A stretch of DNA of 48,536 nt from Clostridia bacterium (GTDB taxonomy: Bacteria; Bacillota; Clostridia; Acetivibrionales; JAFADI01): assembly GCA_026418695.1 (NCBI GenBank), contig JAOAAU010000066.1, positions 1 through 48,536 on the forward strand, written 5' to 3'. The position numbers and the translations under genes were made by a program. The notes under the pieces are model-generated. The model saw only the letters and a program-made list of their open reading frames with translations, did not search any database and was not told the DNA's origin. This document shows positions 27,678-35,317 of this stretch, one piece after another. Position 1 is the first letter of the stretch; the number at the start of each line of letters is the position of its first letter.

Positions 27678-28556
27678 ATGAGAACTTTGATAAAGCACCC
27701 GATACTTTTACTGATAACAGCCATCATCATGGTGTTCTATTGCATTTTTGAATACAATCTGCTATTGCCCGTATTGTTCAGCTTTTCCGCTATTGGTGTG
27801 GGAAACTTTTTTGAGAGCGCAATGTCTTTTATCCAGCTAATCTTCAGCTTTATGACCTCACCCGGACTTCTATCCATGACGCTGGTCTATCTAGTAGCAG
27901 TTCTTCTGGTAGTATCCTTGTTTTTCGGCGTTCTGTTTGCAGGATTCTTCAATATGATCAACAATACCTTGGAGAAAAAACCACGTTTTAAAGGAGAATT
28001 CTTTCTAGGATTAAAAAAATACTCCATCAGAATGTTTCTCATCAACATGAGAGTCCTATTGTTTTCTATCCTGTATATACCGTTTATCATGATCGTCTGT
28101 GTTCCAGCCATTGCAGCAACAAGAGCCGCGATGCAGGGAAAGGCAGAGCTGCTGGCGGGCTCAATCCTTGTGGATGTCGTTACGGTATGCGTCTTGTTTT
28201 TTGGGATTTTATTCTATCGAATGTATATCCTTTTTTGGTACCCTTCTGCGCTGGTGCAAGGGAAAAAAGCCTTTTCCCGAGGGAAGCAGCTGGCCGATCG
28301 CTATTTTTGGAGAATCACCAAGAGAATTGTTGCTTTTGATTTGATCTTTCTATTCCTTGGAGGAATGCTCCTGATTGCCAAGCTGGTACTGATGCATGAA
28401 CAGAATATGAACTCTGTCCTGATGTTTGTGGTTCTTGTAGTGGACTGGGTATTTAAAACGCTTTTCTTTGGAACCTTTATCCTATATGTGTTTGCTTTCT
28501 TTAAGAAACATTATGATCTCGATAGGGAACAAGCAAAATTGGCAGAAGAAAATTGA
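27678..28556 (+). CDS. Polytopic membrane protein, unknown function
   Basis: The 292-residue product from the ATG at 27678 (GAGGAAGG 9 nt upstream) has about six membrane segments, starting MRTLIKHPILLLITAIIMVF. It contains a conserved-looking WYPSALVQGKKAFSRGKQLA loop, also seen in DUF-type bacterial integral membrane proteins with a glycerophosphoryl-diester or DUF975-like fold. I cannot name the family with confidence. It has a strong promoter and an unusually structured leader. Divergent from the GntR operon. Confidence 0.7.
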   Translation: MRTLIKHPILLLITAIIMVFYCIFEYNLLLPVLFSFSAIGVGNFFESAMSFIQLIFSFMTSPGLLSMTLVYLVAVLLVVSLFFGVLFAGFFNMINNTLEKKPRFKGEFFLGLKKYSIRMFLINMRVLLFSILYIPFIMIVCVPAIAATRAAMQGKAELLAGSILVDVVTVCVLFFGILFYRMYILFWYPSALVQGKKAFSRGKQLADRYFWRITKRIVAFDLIFLFLGGMLLIAKLVLMHEQNMNSVLMFVVLVVDWVFKTLFFGTFILYVFAFFKKHYDLDREQAKLAEEN

Positions 28557-28574
28557 GATTATTTGCTTTAAATT

Positions 28575-28612
28575 AAAAGAACGAATGAATAGTGCTTCAT
28601 TCGTTCTTTTTT
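28575..28612. terminator. Terminator between the membrane protein gene and sleB
   Basis: AAAAGAACGAATGAA and TTCATTCGTTCTTTT are near-perfect arms usable by both convergent genes. Confidence 0.85.
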
Positions 28613-28616
28613 CATG

Positions 28617-29321
28617 CTATTTTGCAAAATAATGCTTCCCGATTTTAGCAATGATTGTTCTCGTCCATATCCATCGGCTGGTTGAAGTCGCCGGATTGAA
28701 GTAATAGACTGCACCCCCTGAAGGATCCCAGCCGTTTAAGGCATCTCTTGCGGCCCGATAGGATGTTGCGTTAGGCGCAAGATTGATCTGCCCATCTTCC
28801 ACAGCATCAAAGGCACCTGGCTGATAAATAACTCCTGCGATGGTCTTGGGGAATCTGCCGTCTCTTGTCCTGTTCAAAATGACTGCGCCAACCGCCACTT
28901 GCCCGGTATACGGTTCACCACGGGCTTCGCCATGGATTATGTGAGCTAGTAGATTGACGTCCTTATTAGATGAGACTCCTGTAGCGCCGGCAGTTCTTTG
29001 ACCAGTAGGGAGACCTAATGCAGCAAGGGTGCCGGGACCGGCAACACCATCCACTTTTAACCCGTTTTTTGATTGGAATAATCGGACTGCTCGATAGGTT
29101 TCATATCCATAAACTCCGTCCACAATTCCTTTATAGTATCCCCATTTGTACAGCTTGTCCTGAATATCAATGACTTCCTGCCCCCTGGATCCATAATAAG
29201 AAATAGCGGCTTTAGGATAGCCCATAATATCATTCAGCTGCCCCCTATAAACATAGGAAGCGCTGAGAAGTACTGTCAGAAGCCCTGCAACTAAACCAAG
29301 CAATAGAGATTTTTTTCTCAA
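28617..29321 (-). CDS. sleB: Spore cortex-lytic enzyme SleB-type cell wall hydrolase
   Basis: The 234-residue form starting at TTG 29321 (AGGAGG 6 nt upstream) begins MRKKSLLLGLVAG. It has an N-terminal signal anchor, a PG_binding_1 domain (about residues 45-105, GSRGQEVIDIQDKLYKWGYY) and a Hydrolase_2/SleB catalytic domain (about 125-234). The catalytic Glu lies in IIHGEARGEPYTGQVAVGAV. SleB is a lytic transglycosylase acting on muramic-lactam cortex during germination. The frame extends upstream to 29387, but without a ribosome site. Homologues with vegetative roles exist, so SleB itself is probable rather than proven. Confidence 0.88.
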   Translation of the reverse strand: MRKKSLLLGLVAGLLTVLLSASYVYRGQLNDIMGYPKAAISYYGSRGQEVIDIQDKLYKWGYYKGIVDGVYGYETYRAVRLFQSKNGLKVDGVAGPGTLAALGLPTGQRTAGATGVSSNKDVNLLAHIIHGEARGEPYTGQVAVGAVILNRTRDGRFPKTIAGVIYQPGAFDAVEDGQINLAPNATSYRAARDALNGWDPSGGAVYYFNPATSTSRWIWTRTIIAKIGKHYFAK

Positions 29322-29493
29322 AGTAATCCTCCTATTCGGGAAAATGAAATCACAGTTATTCTTTGTATTCCGCTCTAAAATATTCATTCTAGCTTGGAAT
29401 GCATATGTTCAAAAAGTGAACATTGGATTGAAGAAGGTGAGAAATTCTATCACAGACTTTTGGACTGGAAAGGATCAAGAAAGAAATGAATAC

Positions 29494-29526
29494 AAAAAAA
29501 CAAGGACATCTGCATGCCTTGTTTTT
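29494..29526 (-). terminator. Terminator for the minus-strand small-gene group
   Basis: AAAAACAAGG and CCTTGTTTTT arms enclose CATGCAGATGT on the minus strand, ending in T residues. Confidence 0.7.
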
Positions 29527-29626
29527 GGACTGAATTAATTATTTTATAAAAGTAGAAATTTGAAAATTATGTAGAGATATCACGCTTTGCAGCGACATCA
29601 AAGAGAAAACCGTACAATATTCCTGA

Positions 29627-29953
29627 TCAGTCTCTTCCGGCTAAAAAAAGATAAAGCAAAATCACAAGAAGAAAATCATCTTCAGGTTCATTCCGGCCCT
29701 CATCCAAAAACAGAAAGACCAATCCAAGAAGAATTAGATCATCGATACGGATCCGTTTAAAAATATTTGAGAAAGGATTTGACCGGGCGGAGACCTTTGT
29801 ATCTTCGCGGGATTCCACTTCGTTGGGAAGGGGAATGTTTTTCAACTGAATCAAATCCTTTTTGGGTTCTTCAGGGATAACCTGGGGCACTATTGCTGTT
29901 AGTGCCTGAGAAGGCACATACCTTCTGCGTCTGAATGGAACTCTTCTGTACAT
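29627..29953 (-). CDS. Small protein with two C-terminal hydrophobic modules
   Basis: A 108-residue protein. Residues 1-70 are basic and hydrophilic (MYRRVPFRRRRYVPSQAL). Residues about 71-83 (DLILLGLVFLFLDE) and 94-106 (FLLVILLYLFLAG) are two short hydrophobic blocks divided by an acidic loop. The blocks are only 12-13 residues, too short for ordinary membrane helices. The same module recurs in the genes at 31400 and 31756. It is last in a group of three minus-strand genes. Function unknown; a sporulation role is possible from the gene neighbourhood. Confidence 0.7.
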   Translation of the reverse strand: MYRRVPFRRRRYVPSQALTAIVPQVIPEEPKKDLIQLKNIPLPNEVESREDTKVSARSNPFSNIFKRIRIDDLILLGLVFLFLDEGRNEPEDDFLLVILLYLFLAGRD

Positions 29954-29971
29954 CGTGAATACCCCCTCGAA

Positions 29972-30367
29972 TTAATCCTTACTTTTTTCTGTATCTCCCA
30001 TAAACCTCGTAAGCCGTGACATCTGAAGAAGCATCATGCAGTTGCTCAGCTTCTGCTGCCTTTTGCTGTTTAAAAAAGGCTTGATGGCAGTGATGAGGTT
30101 TAGTCGGGGATCATTGGAGGTACTGGTTCTATCCATCAGAGTTTTCACTTTCCTTATCATTTCCAGGCTTTCATCCATATCCGGTCTTGAGGGCTTTTCT
30201 TCCTTTCGGACCGGGACATCTGTTTGTCTTGCCGGGACATCCTCCTTGCTTCCGGAATTCCCGGAAGCAGAAAGGAGTGAAAGCAGGCCTTTGATATTGT
30301 CCGGCATGCCTTCCTGTCCCAGGATATCTGCAATCTGCATTATCTTTTTATTGAGATCGTCACTCAT
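29972..30367 (-). CDS. Hypothetical protein, 131 residues, conserved C-terminal helical motif
   Basis: The N-terminal part is helical (MSDDLNKKIMQIADILGQEG), the middle is charged and disordered, and the C-terminal third contains RLNLITAIKPFLNSKRQQKL followed by SNCMMLLQMSRLTRFMG. I have seen this NxxxAxxPFLxxxRQxKL style motif in other clostridial proteins without a known function. AAAGGAG lies 9 nt before the ATG. It starts 68 bp after the upstream gene and ends 18 bp before the next, which indicates one operon. Confidence 0.7.
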   Translation of the reverse strand: MSDDLNKKIMQIADILGQEGMPDNIKGLLSLLSASGNSGSKEDVPARQTDVPVRKEEKPSRPDMDESLEMIRKVKTLMDRTSTSNDPRLNLITAIKPFLNSKRQQKLSNCMMLLQMSRLTRFMGDTEKSKD

Positions 30368-30434
30368 TTGACTACGCTCCTTTGAAAGGGACCTTCAGCC
30401 TCTGCCAACAGATAGAAGTACTACTTAAATATAT

Positions 30435-30761
30435 TCATTTCTGATTTAATAATGTCTTTATTTTTTTTACGATTTCGTCTCCTTGATCTCCAACAAGCTT
30501 TGAAAGCTTATCAAGGTCGGCGCTGGAGATATTCTTTTTGATTTCGTCCATATTGATGTTCATGTTTTTCAATTTGGATTCATCAAATTCATTCATTTTT
30601 TCCATGAGTTCCTTTTTATCTATTTTACCGATCTGCTTTGCCAGGTCTTCCGTGTTTCCTTTCTTCAGCATCTCCAGGGCTGCATTCAATTTGGCCTGAA
30701 GCACCTTTTCATCCATTTTTCCTAGGATATCAGCAAGCTTCCCTTTGAACATATCATTCAT
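30435..30761 (-). CDS. Hypothetical helical protein, 108 residues
   Basis: A charged all-helical protein with Lys/Met/Asp-rich sequence (MNDMFKGKLADILGKMDEKV...). It contains repeating amphipathic units such as LAKQIGKIDKKELMEKMNEF. I chose the ATG at 30761 because AAAGG sits 9 nt upstream. The frame opens at 30782 without a ribosome site. It heads the 29.6-30.8 kb operon and precedes the gene with the PFLNSKRQQKL motif. Function unknown. Confidence 0.65.
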   Translation of the reverse strand: MNDMFKGKLADILGKMDEKVLQAKLNAALEMLKKGNTEDLAKQIGKIDKKELMEKMNEFDESKLKNMNINMDEIKKNISSADLDKLSKLVGDQGDEIVKKIKTLLNQK

Positions 30762-30782
30762 AAGATTCATCCTTTCTTTCAT

Positions 30783-31399
30783 TGGGATTGATTAAACGGC
30801 GGCTTAGGATCTTTTGTACCGGCAGTAAGTTTTTATCCGTATTTTTGAAAAAAGTATATTGCTATTCATGTATATAAACAAACAAGACCCCTACATGATA
30901 CCGGTAAGGGTGAACATATCTACAATGCAGGAGTATGTATTTAGATCCCGGATATTCATTCAGTTTCCGCACCACGTCAGAAAACGAATCTTAATGGATA
31001 AAGCAGATACTTAAGCGTTGGGGTTCGAATGGAATGCCGGATCAATGCAGCCAGTCGACAAATGGATGACGCATAAGTACCATTATAGATAACGAACTGT
31101 AAAGATAAGTCTAAATTCACTCAGCGAATTGGAATTCGCAATTTGGAATAGAGTTGTCATTTCTCTGTAAATTCATGTGACGTATATTTGGCAAATAACA
31201 TTTTATTAAGTCCAAATTGCTCTTTCCTGGAGTGTCCAATTGCTGGCTCGTTTGATTTATCTAGCTTTACAGTTCGATATCTCTAGATGATGGAGATGAA
31301 AGTATTAATACTAATACTATTATATGTAGCAAAGAATTTACTTTAGTATTTATTTCTGCTGTATAAAGTTTTCAAACAGGCATGCCGATCACTTCTGAA
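30783..31399. other. 617-bp intergenic region with a hairpin element
   Basis: No gene is evident. An inverted-repeat element occupies 31087-31282. The minus-strand promoter for the group at 29.6-30.8 kb must lie near 30785-30900, but I could not assign a sigma factor. Confidence 0.4.
31087..31282. repeat. Inverted-repeat element, about 196 bp, MITE-like
   Basis: The end AGATAACGAACTGTAAAG (from 31087) is the complement of CTTTACAGTTCGATATCT (to 31282) with one mismatch. Inner complementary pieces (GCAATTTGGA near 31139; TCCAAATTGC near 31211) extend the fold. It has no reading frame. Target duplications were not seen. Confidence 0.5.
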
Positions 31400-31603
31400 T
31401 TATTTAACGTCGCTATCGTATTCCCTGTTGAGGAACAGAATAAGGAACAGGATAATGAAGAACAGGATTGTGCCGTTATCATCGATTCCATCACCATCGC
31501 AGCCTTTGCCGAAGAGGTTGCCATTGAACAGGAAGAGGAATACCAGAATAAAGAACAATATCTCGTCATTATCCCCTTGAAAAAGGTTGCCTAAGAAGTT
31601 CAT
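31400..31603 (-). CDS. Small hydrophobic-module protein, 67 residues
   Basis: The product MNFLGNLFQGDNDEILFFIL contains two hydrophobic blocks, EILFFILVFLFLF and TILFFIILFLILFL, separated by an acidic, Gly-rich loop (GKGCDGDGIDDNG). GGAGG lies 7 nt before the ATG at 31603. The blocks are nearly all Leu, Ile and Phe and only 12-14 residues long. The same pattern occurs in the genes at 29627 and 31756. Function unknown; perhaps a membrane- or coat-associated sporulation protein. The plus-strand frame over the same bases is a shadow. Confidence 0.7.
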   Translation of the reverse strand: MNFLGNLFQGDNDEILFFILVFLFLFNGNLFGKGCDGDGIDDNGTILFFIILFLILFLNREYDSDVK

Positions 31604-31713
31604 AGAACTACCTCCATCATTTTTTCACGATACTATACTATGTTGAAGCAAGGATATGTGTTACAGGTGTAATTAAATATACTTAGTGAAAAAGCAAATT
31701 TTTTTCTAGAGAT

Positions 31714-31747
31714 AAAAGAGAAATGGGAGGGCCCATTTCTCTTTTAA
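31714..31747. terminator. Strong hairpin, terminator after the 59-residue gene
   Basis: AAAAGAGAAATGGG and CCCATTTCTCTTTT arms around a 4-nt loop. Confidence 0.75.
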
Positions 31748-31755
31748 AAAGCAAT

Positions 31756-31935
31756 TTAATAAAAAAGGAGGAGGAATACAAGTATGAAGAAAAGAATAGA
31801 GTCATCTCTATCCGCTTTTTGTGTAATGATGATACCTCTGGACCTTAAAAAACTGTCATCATAGAACAACAATAGGAAAATGAGAATAAAAAACAGCAAA
31901 CTGCTGTTGCCGGTTTTTTTTGCTTCACCACACAT
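31756..31935 (-). CDS. Small protein made of two near-identical hydrophobic modules, 59 residues
   Basis: From the ATG at 31935 (GGGGGTG 6 nt upstream) the product is MCGEAKKTGNSS, then LLFFILIFLLLFYDD, a basic loop, and DSILFFILVFLLLFY at the extreme C-terminus. The two modules differ at only a few residues, which indicates internal duplication. The frame opens further upstream at 32028 but without a ribosome site. It belongs with the genes at 31400 and 29627. Function unknown. Confidence 0.65.
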   Translation of the reverse strand: MCGEAKKTGNSSLLFFILIFLLLFYDDSFLRSRGIIITQKADRDDSILFFILVFLLLFY

Positions 31936-32076
31936 ATAGGACACCCCCGATGTATTCTTAAGTACACAAATATGGCTTCTTACGGGTTGTACTGCTGTTT
32001 TCACTGTCTGAAAAATGTAAAAAACCATTTCTATTCACAGCATATTAAACAGCCTCAGAAAGTGTTACATTTTTTT

Positions 32077-32140
32077 GTGTGTCAAGGGGACGGTTCTTGT
32101 GACATAAAATTATGTCACAAGAACCGTCCCCTTGACACAC
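32077..32140. repeat. REP-like perfect palindrome with 30-bp arms
   Basis: The left arm (32077-32106, containing TCAAGGGGACGGTTCTTGTG) and right arm (32111-32140) are exact complements around AAAT. I recall this GGACGGTTCTTGTGACA type as a dispersed intergenic repeat in clostridia, likely mobilised in trans by an IS200-like Y1 transposase. A half copy lies at 40731-40759. Confidence 0.85.
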
Positions 32141-32277
32141 TCTGACTGAAATAAATTTTTGGATTGAAAATATTCCGATAGGGTATAAAATAATGGAGAA
32201 TACGCAATGTGAAAAGAATAAATCGTCCCTTATCGGGAATGGTATTTCTGTAAGTGTTTGATTTCATGGAGGTTTAT

Positions 32278-33558
32278 ATGAGTTCAAAAATGATCAGCGC
32301 AGATGCCAATAACTTTGATCAGGAAGTCCTGAAAAGCAGTTTGCCTGTCCTCGTTTATTTTTATTCCGAAGACTGTGCGCCCTGCACCGCGGTTGCTCCT
32401 ATGCTGGAGAGGCTGGCGGAAACCTACGGAGAAAAAATGAAGTTCGTTCGCATATTCCGCCAACAGAACAGGCAGCTGGCGGAGAGCTTCAACATTAAAA
32501 GCAGTCCGACGGTATTGTTTATCAAAAATGGTAAGGAAGTCTGCTCCAGACTGAACGGATATATCAGCAAACCGGAACTGAGAGAAGCAATCGAACGGGT
32601 TACCGGGGGAACCTGCGGACCCAAAAACATCCAGAAGGTTTACTGTGATGTGGCAATTTTGGGTGGAGGTCCGGCTGGTTTGTCTGCAGCCATCTATGCT
32701 GCAAGAGCAAAACTGTTTACAGTGGTGATTGATGAAGGCCTTCCGGGAGGACAGGTTGCAACCACCTTCCATGTAGCGAATTATCCGGGCACCAATGGCG
32801 TCATCCGGGGAATGGACCTGATGGAAAACATGAAAAAGCAAGCCCTTGATTTTGGCGCACAGATTGATGATATGAAAGAAATATCCGAAGTCCGGCTCAC
32901 CGGCGAGGAAAAATTTATCAAAGCTGAAGATGCGGAGTACTATGCAAAAACAGTTGTTATAGCAACAGGAGCCCAGCCTAGAAAACTTCCTGCCGAGGGA
33001 GAGCGTGAGTTCCGGGGAAGAGGTGTCCATTACTGCGCAACCTGTGATGGCGCCTTGTACCAGGACACCCATGTTTTGGTCGTTGGAGGAGGAAATTCAG
33101 CCGTTGATGAAGCCGTATTCCTGACACGCTATGCAAAAACGGTTACTGTTGTTAACAGAAACGATCGTTTTAATGCATCCAAGGCTTCTGTGGATGAGAT
33201 GCTGAAAAACCCCAACATCAGTGTGATATGGGATTCTGAAGTAAAAAAGATTCAGGGCGAGAGCTTTGTGACCAGTGTCATTTTGGAGAACAATAAAACC
33301 AAGGAAGTCAAAGAGATGCAGGTGGACGGACTCTTTGTATATATCGGGATGATCCCCAAGACGGATTTGTTCAAAGATCAGGTCCATCTGAATGCCGACG
33401 GGTATATTATTGCCGATGAAGACATGAGAACCAACGCTTCCGGAGTTTTTACAGCAGGAGACGTGCGCGATAAAAAAATCAGGCAGATATCAACAGCGGT
33501 AAATGACGGGACTATTGCAGGAATCATGGTGGAGCGGTATATTAATAATAAGAGCTAA
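32278..33558 (+). CDS. Thioredoxin-thioredoxin reductase fusion
   Basis: The 426-residue protein joins an N-terminal thioredoxin (residues 1 to about 105, active site CAPC at Cys33/Cys36) to a flavin thioredoxin reductase. The reductase has an FAD site (GGGPAGLSAAIYAARA near 126-141), the redox pair CATC at about 253-256 and an NAD(P) motif GGGNSAVDEA near 270. The usual NADPH-phosphate motif HRR reads NRN here, so cofactor preference is uncertain. The ATG at 32278 follows GGAGG. A second reductase gene starts 69 bp downstream. Confidence 0.93.
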   Translation: MSSKMISADANNFDQEVLKSSLPVLVYFYSEDCAPCTAVAPMLERLAETYGEKMKFVRIFRQQNRQLAESFNIKSSPTVLFIKNGKEVCSRLNGYISKPELREAIERVTGGTCGPKNIQKVYCDVAILGGGPAGLSAAIYAARAKLFTVVIDEGLPGGQVATTFHVANYPGTNGVIRGMDLMENMKKQALDFGAQIDDMKEISEVRLTGEEKFIKAEDAEYYAKTVVIATGAQPRKLPAEGEREFRGRGVHYCATCDGALYQDTHVLVVGGGNSAVDEAVFLTRYAKTVTVVNRNDRFNASKASVDEMLKNPNISVIWDSEVKKIQGESFVTSVILENNKTKEVKEMQVDGLFVYIGMIPKTDLFKDQVHLNADGYIIADEDMRTNASGVFTAGDVRDKKIRQISTAVNDGTIAGIMVERYINNKS

Positions 33559-33626
33559 AGATAAATACAGGATAAAGGACAGTATTTCCTTTATCGATTA
33601 CGATACGAAATGAGGTAGGACAAGAA

Positions 33627-34511
33627 ATGATTTATGACGTAATCATCATCGGAAAAGGCCCCGCGGGGATTTCGGCTTCTCTTTATACGGCAAGGGCAAA
33701 TTTAAAGACACTCGTTATAGGGAAAAACAGCAGCGCTCTTGGTAAAGCCAGTAAAATTGAAAATTATTACGGGTTTTCCGAACCGGTCAGCGGTGAGTTC
33801 CTGCTTCAGGAGGGTGAGAAACAGGCTCGAAACCTGGGAATCGAGATTGTTCCTGATGATGTCATCGGTATCGAGAGAAACGACTTCTACGAGGTCATAA
33901 CTTCGGGGATGACCTATACGGCTAAAGCCATTATCTTGTCTACCGGACAGCCACAAAAGAAGATTAAGATTGAAAATCTGGAGAAATTCGAGGGGAATGG
34001 AGTCAGCTATTGCACTACCTGTGACGGGTTCTTTTATAAAGGCCTTAAGGTAGGCGTTTTAGGCTTCACCGATTTTGCAGTCCATGAAGCCATTGAGTTG
34101 GAAGCATTCACAAAGGATATTACCCTTTTTACCAATGGAATGGAGCTTCAACTAACGGAAAAGTTTGCAGAGGATGCATATCGCTTTAAGGTGAATACAC
34201 GGCCTGTCAGCAAATTGGACGGCACGGAATACCTGCAGAGTATCTATTTCAAGGACGGGACCATGGAAGAGATCGACGGAATCTTTGTTGCTTACGAAAG
34301 TGCCACCAGCGCAGACTTTGCAAGGAAGCTTGGGATTATGACCGAGGGGAATTCTATTGTGGTTGATCAGCATCAACGGACGAACCTGGAAGGCTTTTTT
34401 GCCGCAGGCGATTGTACCGGAGGGTTCAAACAGATATCGACAGCCGTCGGGCAGGGGGCAATGGCAGGAAGAGGAGCGATCGAATACGTCAGAAATTTAA
34501 AAGAAAAATAG
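33627..34511 (+). CDS. Thioredoxin reductase-like flavoprotein without an NADPH motif
   Basis: The 294-residue protein has the FAD-binding GKGPAGISASLYTARA at the N-terminus, the CTTCDG redox pair near residues 130-135 and the C-terminal GDCTGGFKQISTAVGQG flavin motif. In the pyridine-nucleotide domain the usual GGGNSA is replaced by LGFTDFAVHEA, and no HRRxxxR follows. Clostridial ferredoxin-dependent flavin thioredoxin reductases (FFTR) are known to lack these motifs, so ferredoxin is a plausible electron donor. Adjacent to the thioredoxin-reductase fusion, it may reduce that or another thioredoxin. Confidence 0.85.
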   Translation: MIYDVIIIGKGPAGISASLYTARANLKTLVIGKNSSALGKASKIENYYGFSEPVSGEFLLQEGEKQARNLGIEIVPDDVIGIERNDFYEVITSGMTYTAKAIILSTGQPQKKIKIENLEKFEGNGVSYCTTCDGFFYKGLKVGVLGFTDFAVHEAIELEAFTKDITLFTNGMELQLTEKFAEDAYRFKVNTRPVSKLDGTEYLQSIYFKDGTMEEIDGIFVAYESATSADFARKLGIMTEGNSIVVDQHQRTNLEGFFAAGDCTGGFKQISTAVGQGAMAGRGAIEYVRNLKEK

Positions 34512-34573
34512 TGCTTAAAAAATTGTGAGATAATATTTAAATATACTTTAACATAGCGTTAATATTTGGATGG

Positions 34574-34602
34574 TTGAATGTGGTTTTTGTATATGATAAT
34601 AT
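34574..34602 (+). promoter_or_regulatory. Sigma-A-like promoter of a short transcription unit
   Basis: TTGAAT (34574-34579), a 17-nt spacer and TAATAT (34597-34602). Confidence 0.6.
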
Positions 34603-34635
34603 TATAATATATACTGTTCGAGGGGATGATGCGGT

Positions 34636-34737
34636 ATGAGAATCATAAGGAAACGGAGCATGGCTTTTCTGCGGCGTTCTCAACGTGTCTCCAAATGGAA
34701 CCATCTGAATATGAATAAGGTATTTCTGACCCTGTGA
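34636..34737 (+). CDS. Possible 33-residue basic peptide or leader peptide
   Basis: A frame from the ATG at 34636, with AGGGGATG upstream, encodes MRIIRKRSMAFLRRSQRVSK and ends in MNKVFLTL. Its stop codon lies inside the left arm of a terminator hairpin, and a promoter lies just upstream. It may be a leader peptide controlling the downstream YkuK gene, or the locus may be a small RNA of about 150 nt. Coding is uncertain. Confidence 0.35.
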   Translation: MRIIRKRSMAFLRRSQRVSKWNHLNMNKVFLTL

Positions 34738-34760
34738 TGATTATCATCACGGGGTTTTTT
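34730..34760 (+). terminator. Intrinsic terminator overlapping the small frame's stop codon
   Basis: CCCTGTGATGAT and ATCATCACGGGG arms followed by TTTTTT. Confidence 0.85.
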
Positions 34761-34789
34761 CATTCTAAGTCAGGGAGGGATTGCTGCCT

Positions 34790-35317
34790 ATGCTTTTGGG
34801 GAATTCAATCGTAATCGATGAATCAACCACCTTTCGCAGCCTTCGAAAGGGAGAAGTGACCTTCAACGACGTCTATGCCGACATCCTGGAGTTTATCGGA
34901 GGAGACCTGAACTGCGCATACCGGATTTCGATAGGATCAGACTCGCAGGTTAGCAGTAAAAGCGTGTTCGTTACCTGTATCCATGTACATCGTATTGGAA
35001 AGGGAGCGATCGGCTTTCTTCACAAAAGTGAAATGCAAAGGCCGATTCGAAACCTGAGGGAAAAGATATACCTTGAGACTTGTACCAGCTTGCAGCTGGC
35101 ATATCTGTTTGATGACGAAAAAATCTGCCGGATTAAAGAGATGCTGGGTAAAAACATTTCCTTCGAGTTCCATATTGATGTTGGGACGAAAGGCCAGACC
35201 AAGGCTTTGATCAGCGAAATGGTGGGGATGGTCAAGGGGCTGAACTTCGAGCCGAAAATAAAGCCGGATAGCTACTGTGCCAGCTGCTTTGCAGATAAGT
35301 ATACAAAAGCCATGTAG
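34790..35317 (+). CDS. YkuK family (DUF458) RNase H-like protein
   Basis: The 175-residue protein matches YkuK: ISIGSDSQVSSKSVFVTCIH with the first acidic residues, GKGAIGFLHKSEM, LREKIYLETCTSLQLA, FEFHIDVGTKGQTKALISEM and IKPDSYCASCFADKYTK. The spaced Asp residues suggest an RNase H-like fold, but no substrate is known. The ATG at 34790 has GGGAGG 10 nt upstream. The TTG at 34781 is too close to that site. Confidence 0.88.
   Translation: MLLGNSIVIDESTTFRSLRKGEVTFNDVYADILEFIGGDLNCAYRISIGSDSQVSSKSVFVTCIHVHRIGKGAIGFLHKSEMQRPIRNLREKIYLETCTSLQLAYLFDDEKICRIKEMLGKNISFEFHIDVGTKGQTKALISEMVGMVKGLNFEPKIKPDSYCASCFADKYTKAM

Noticed and set aside
31382-31594. A 70-codon plus-strand frame rich in Glu and Gln
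   Set aside because: It is the antisense shadow of the hydrophobic-module gene, which has a ribosome site and sequence relatives.
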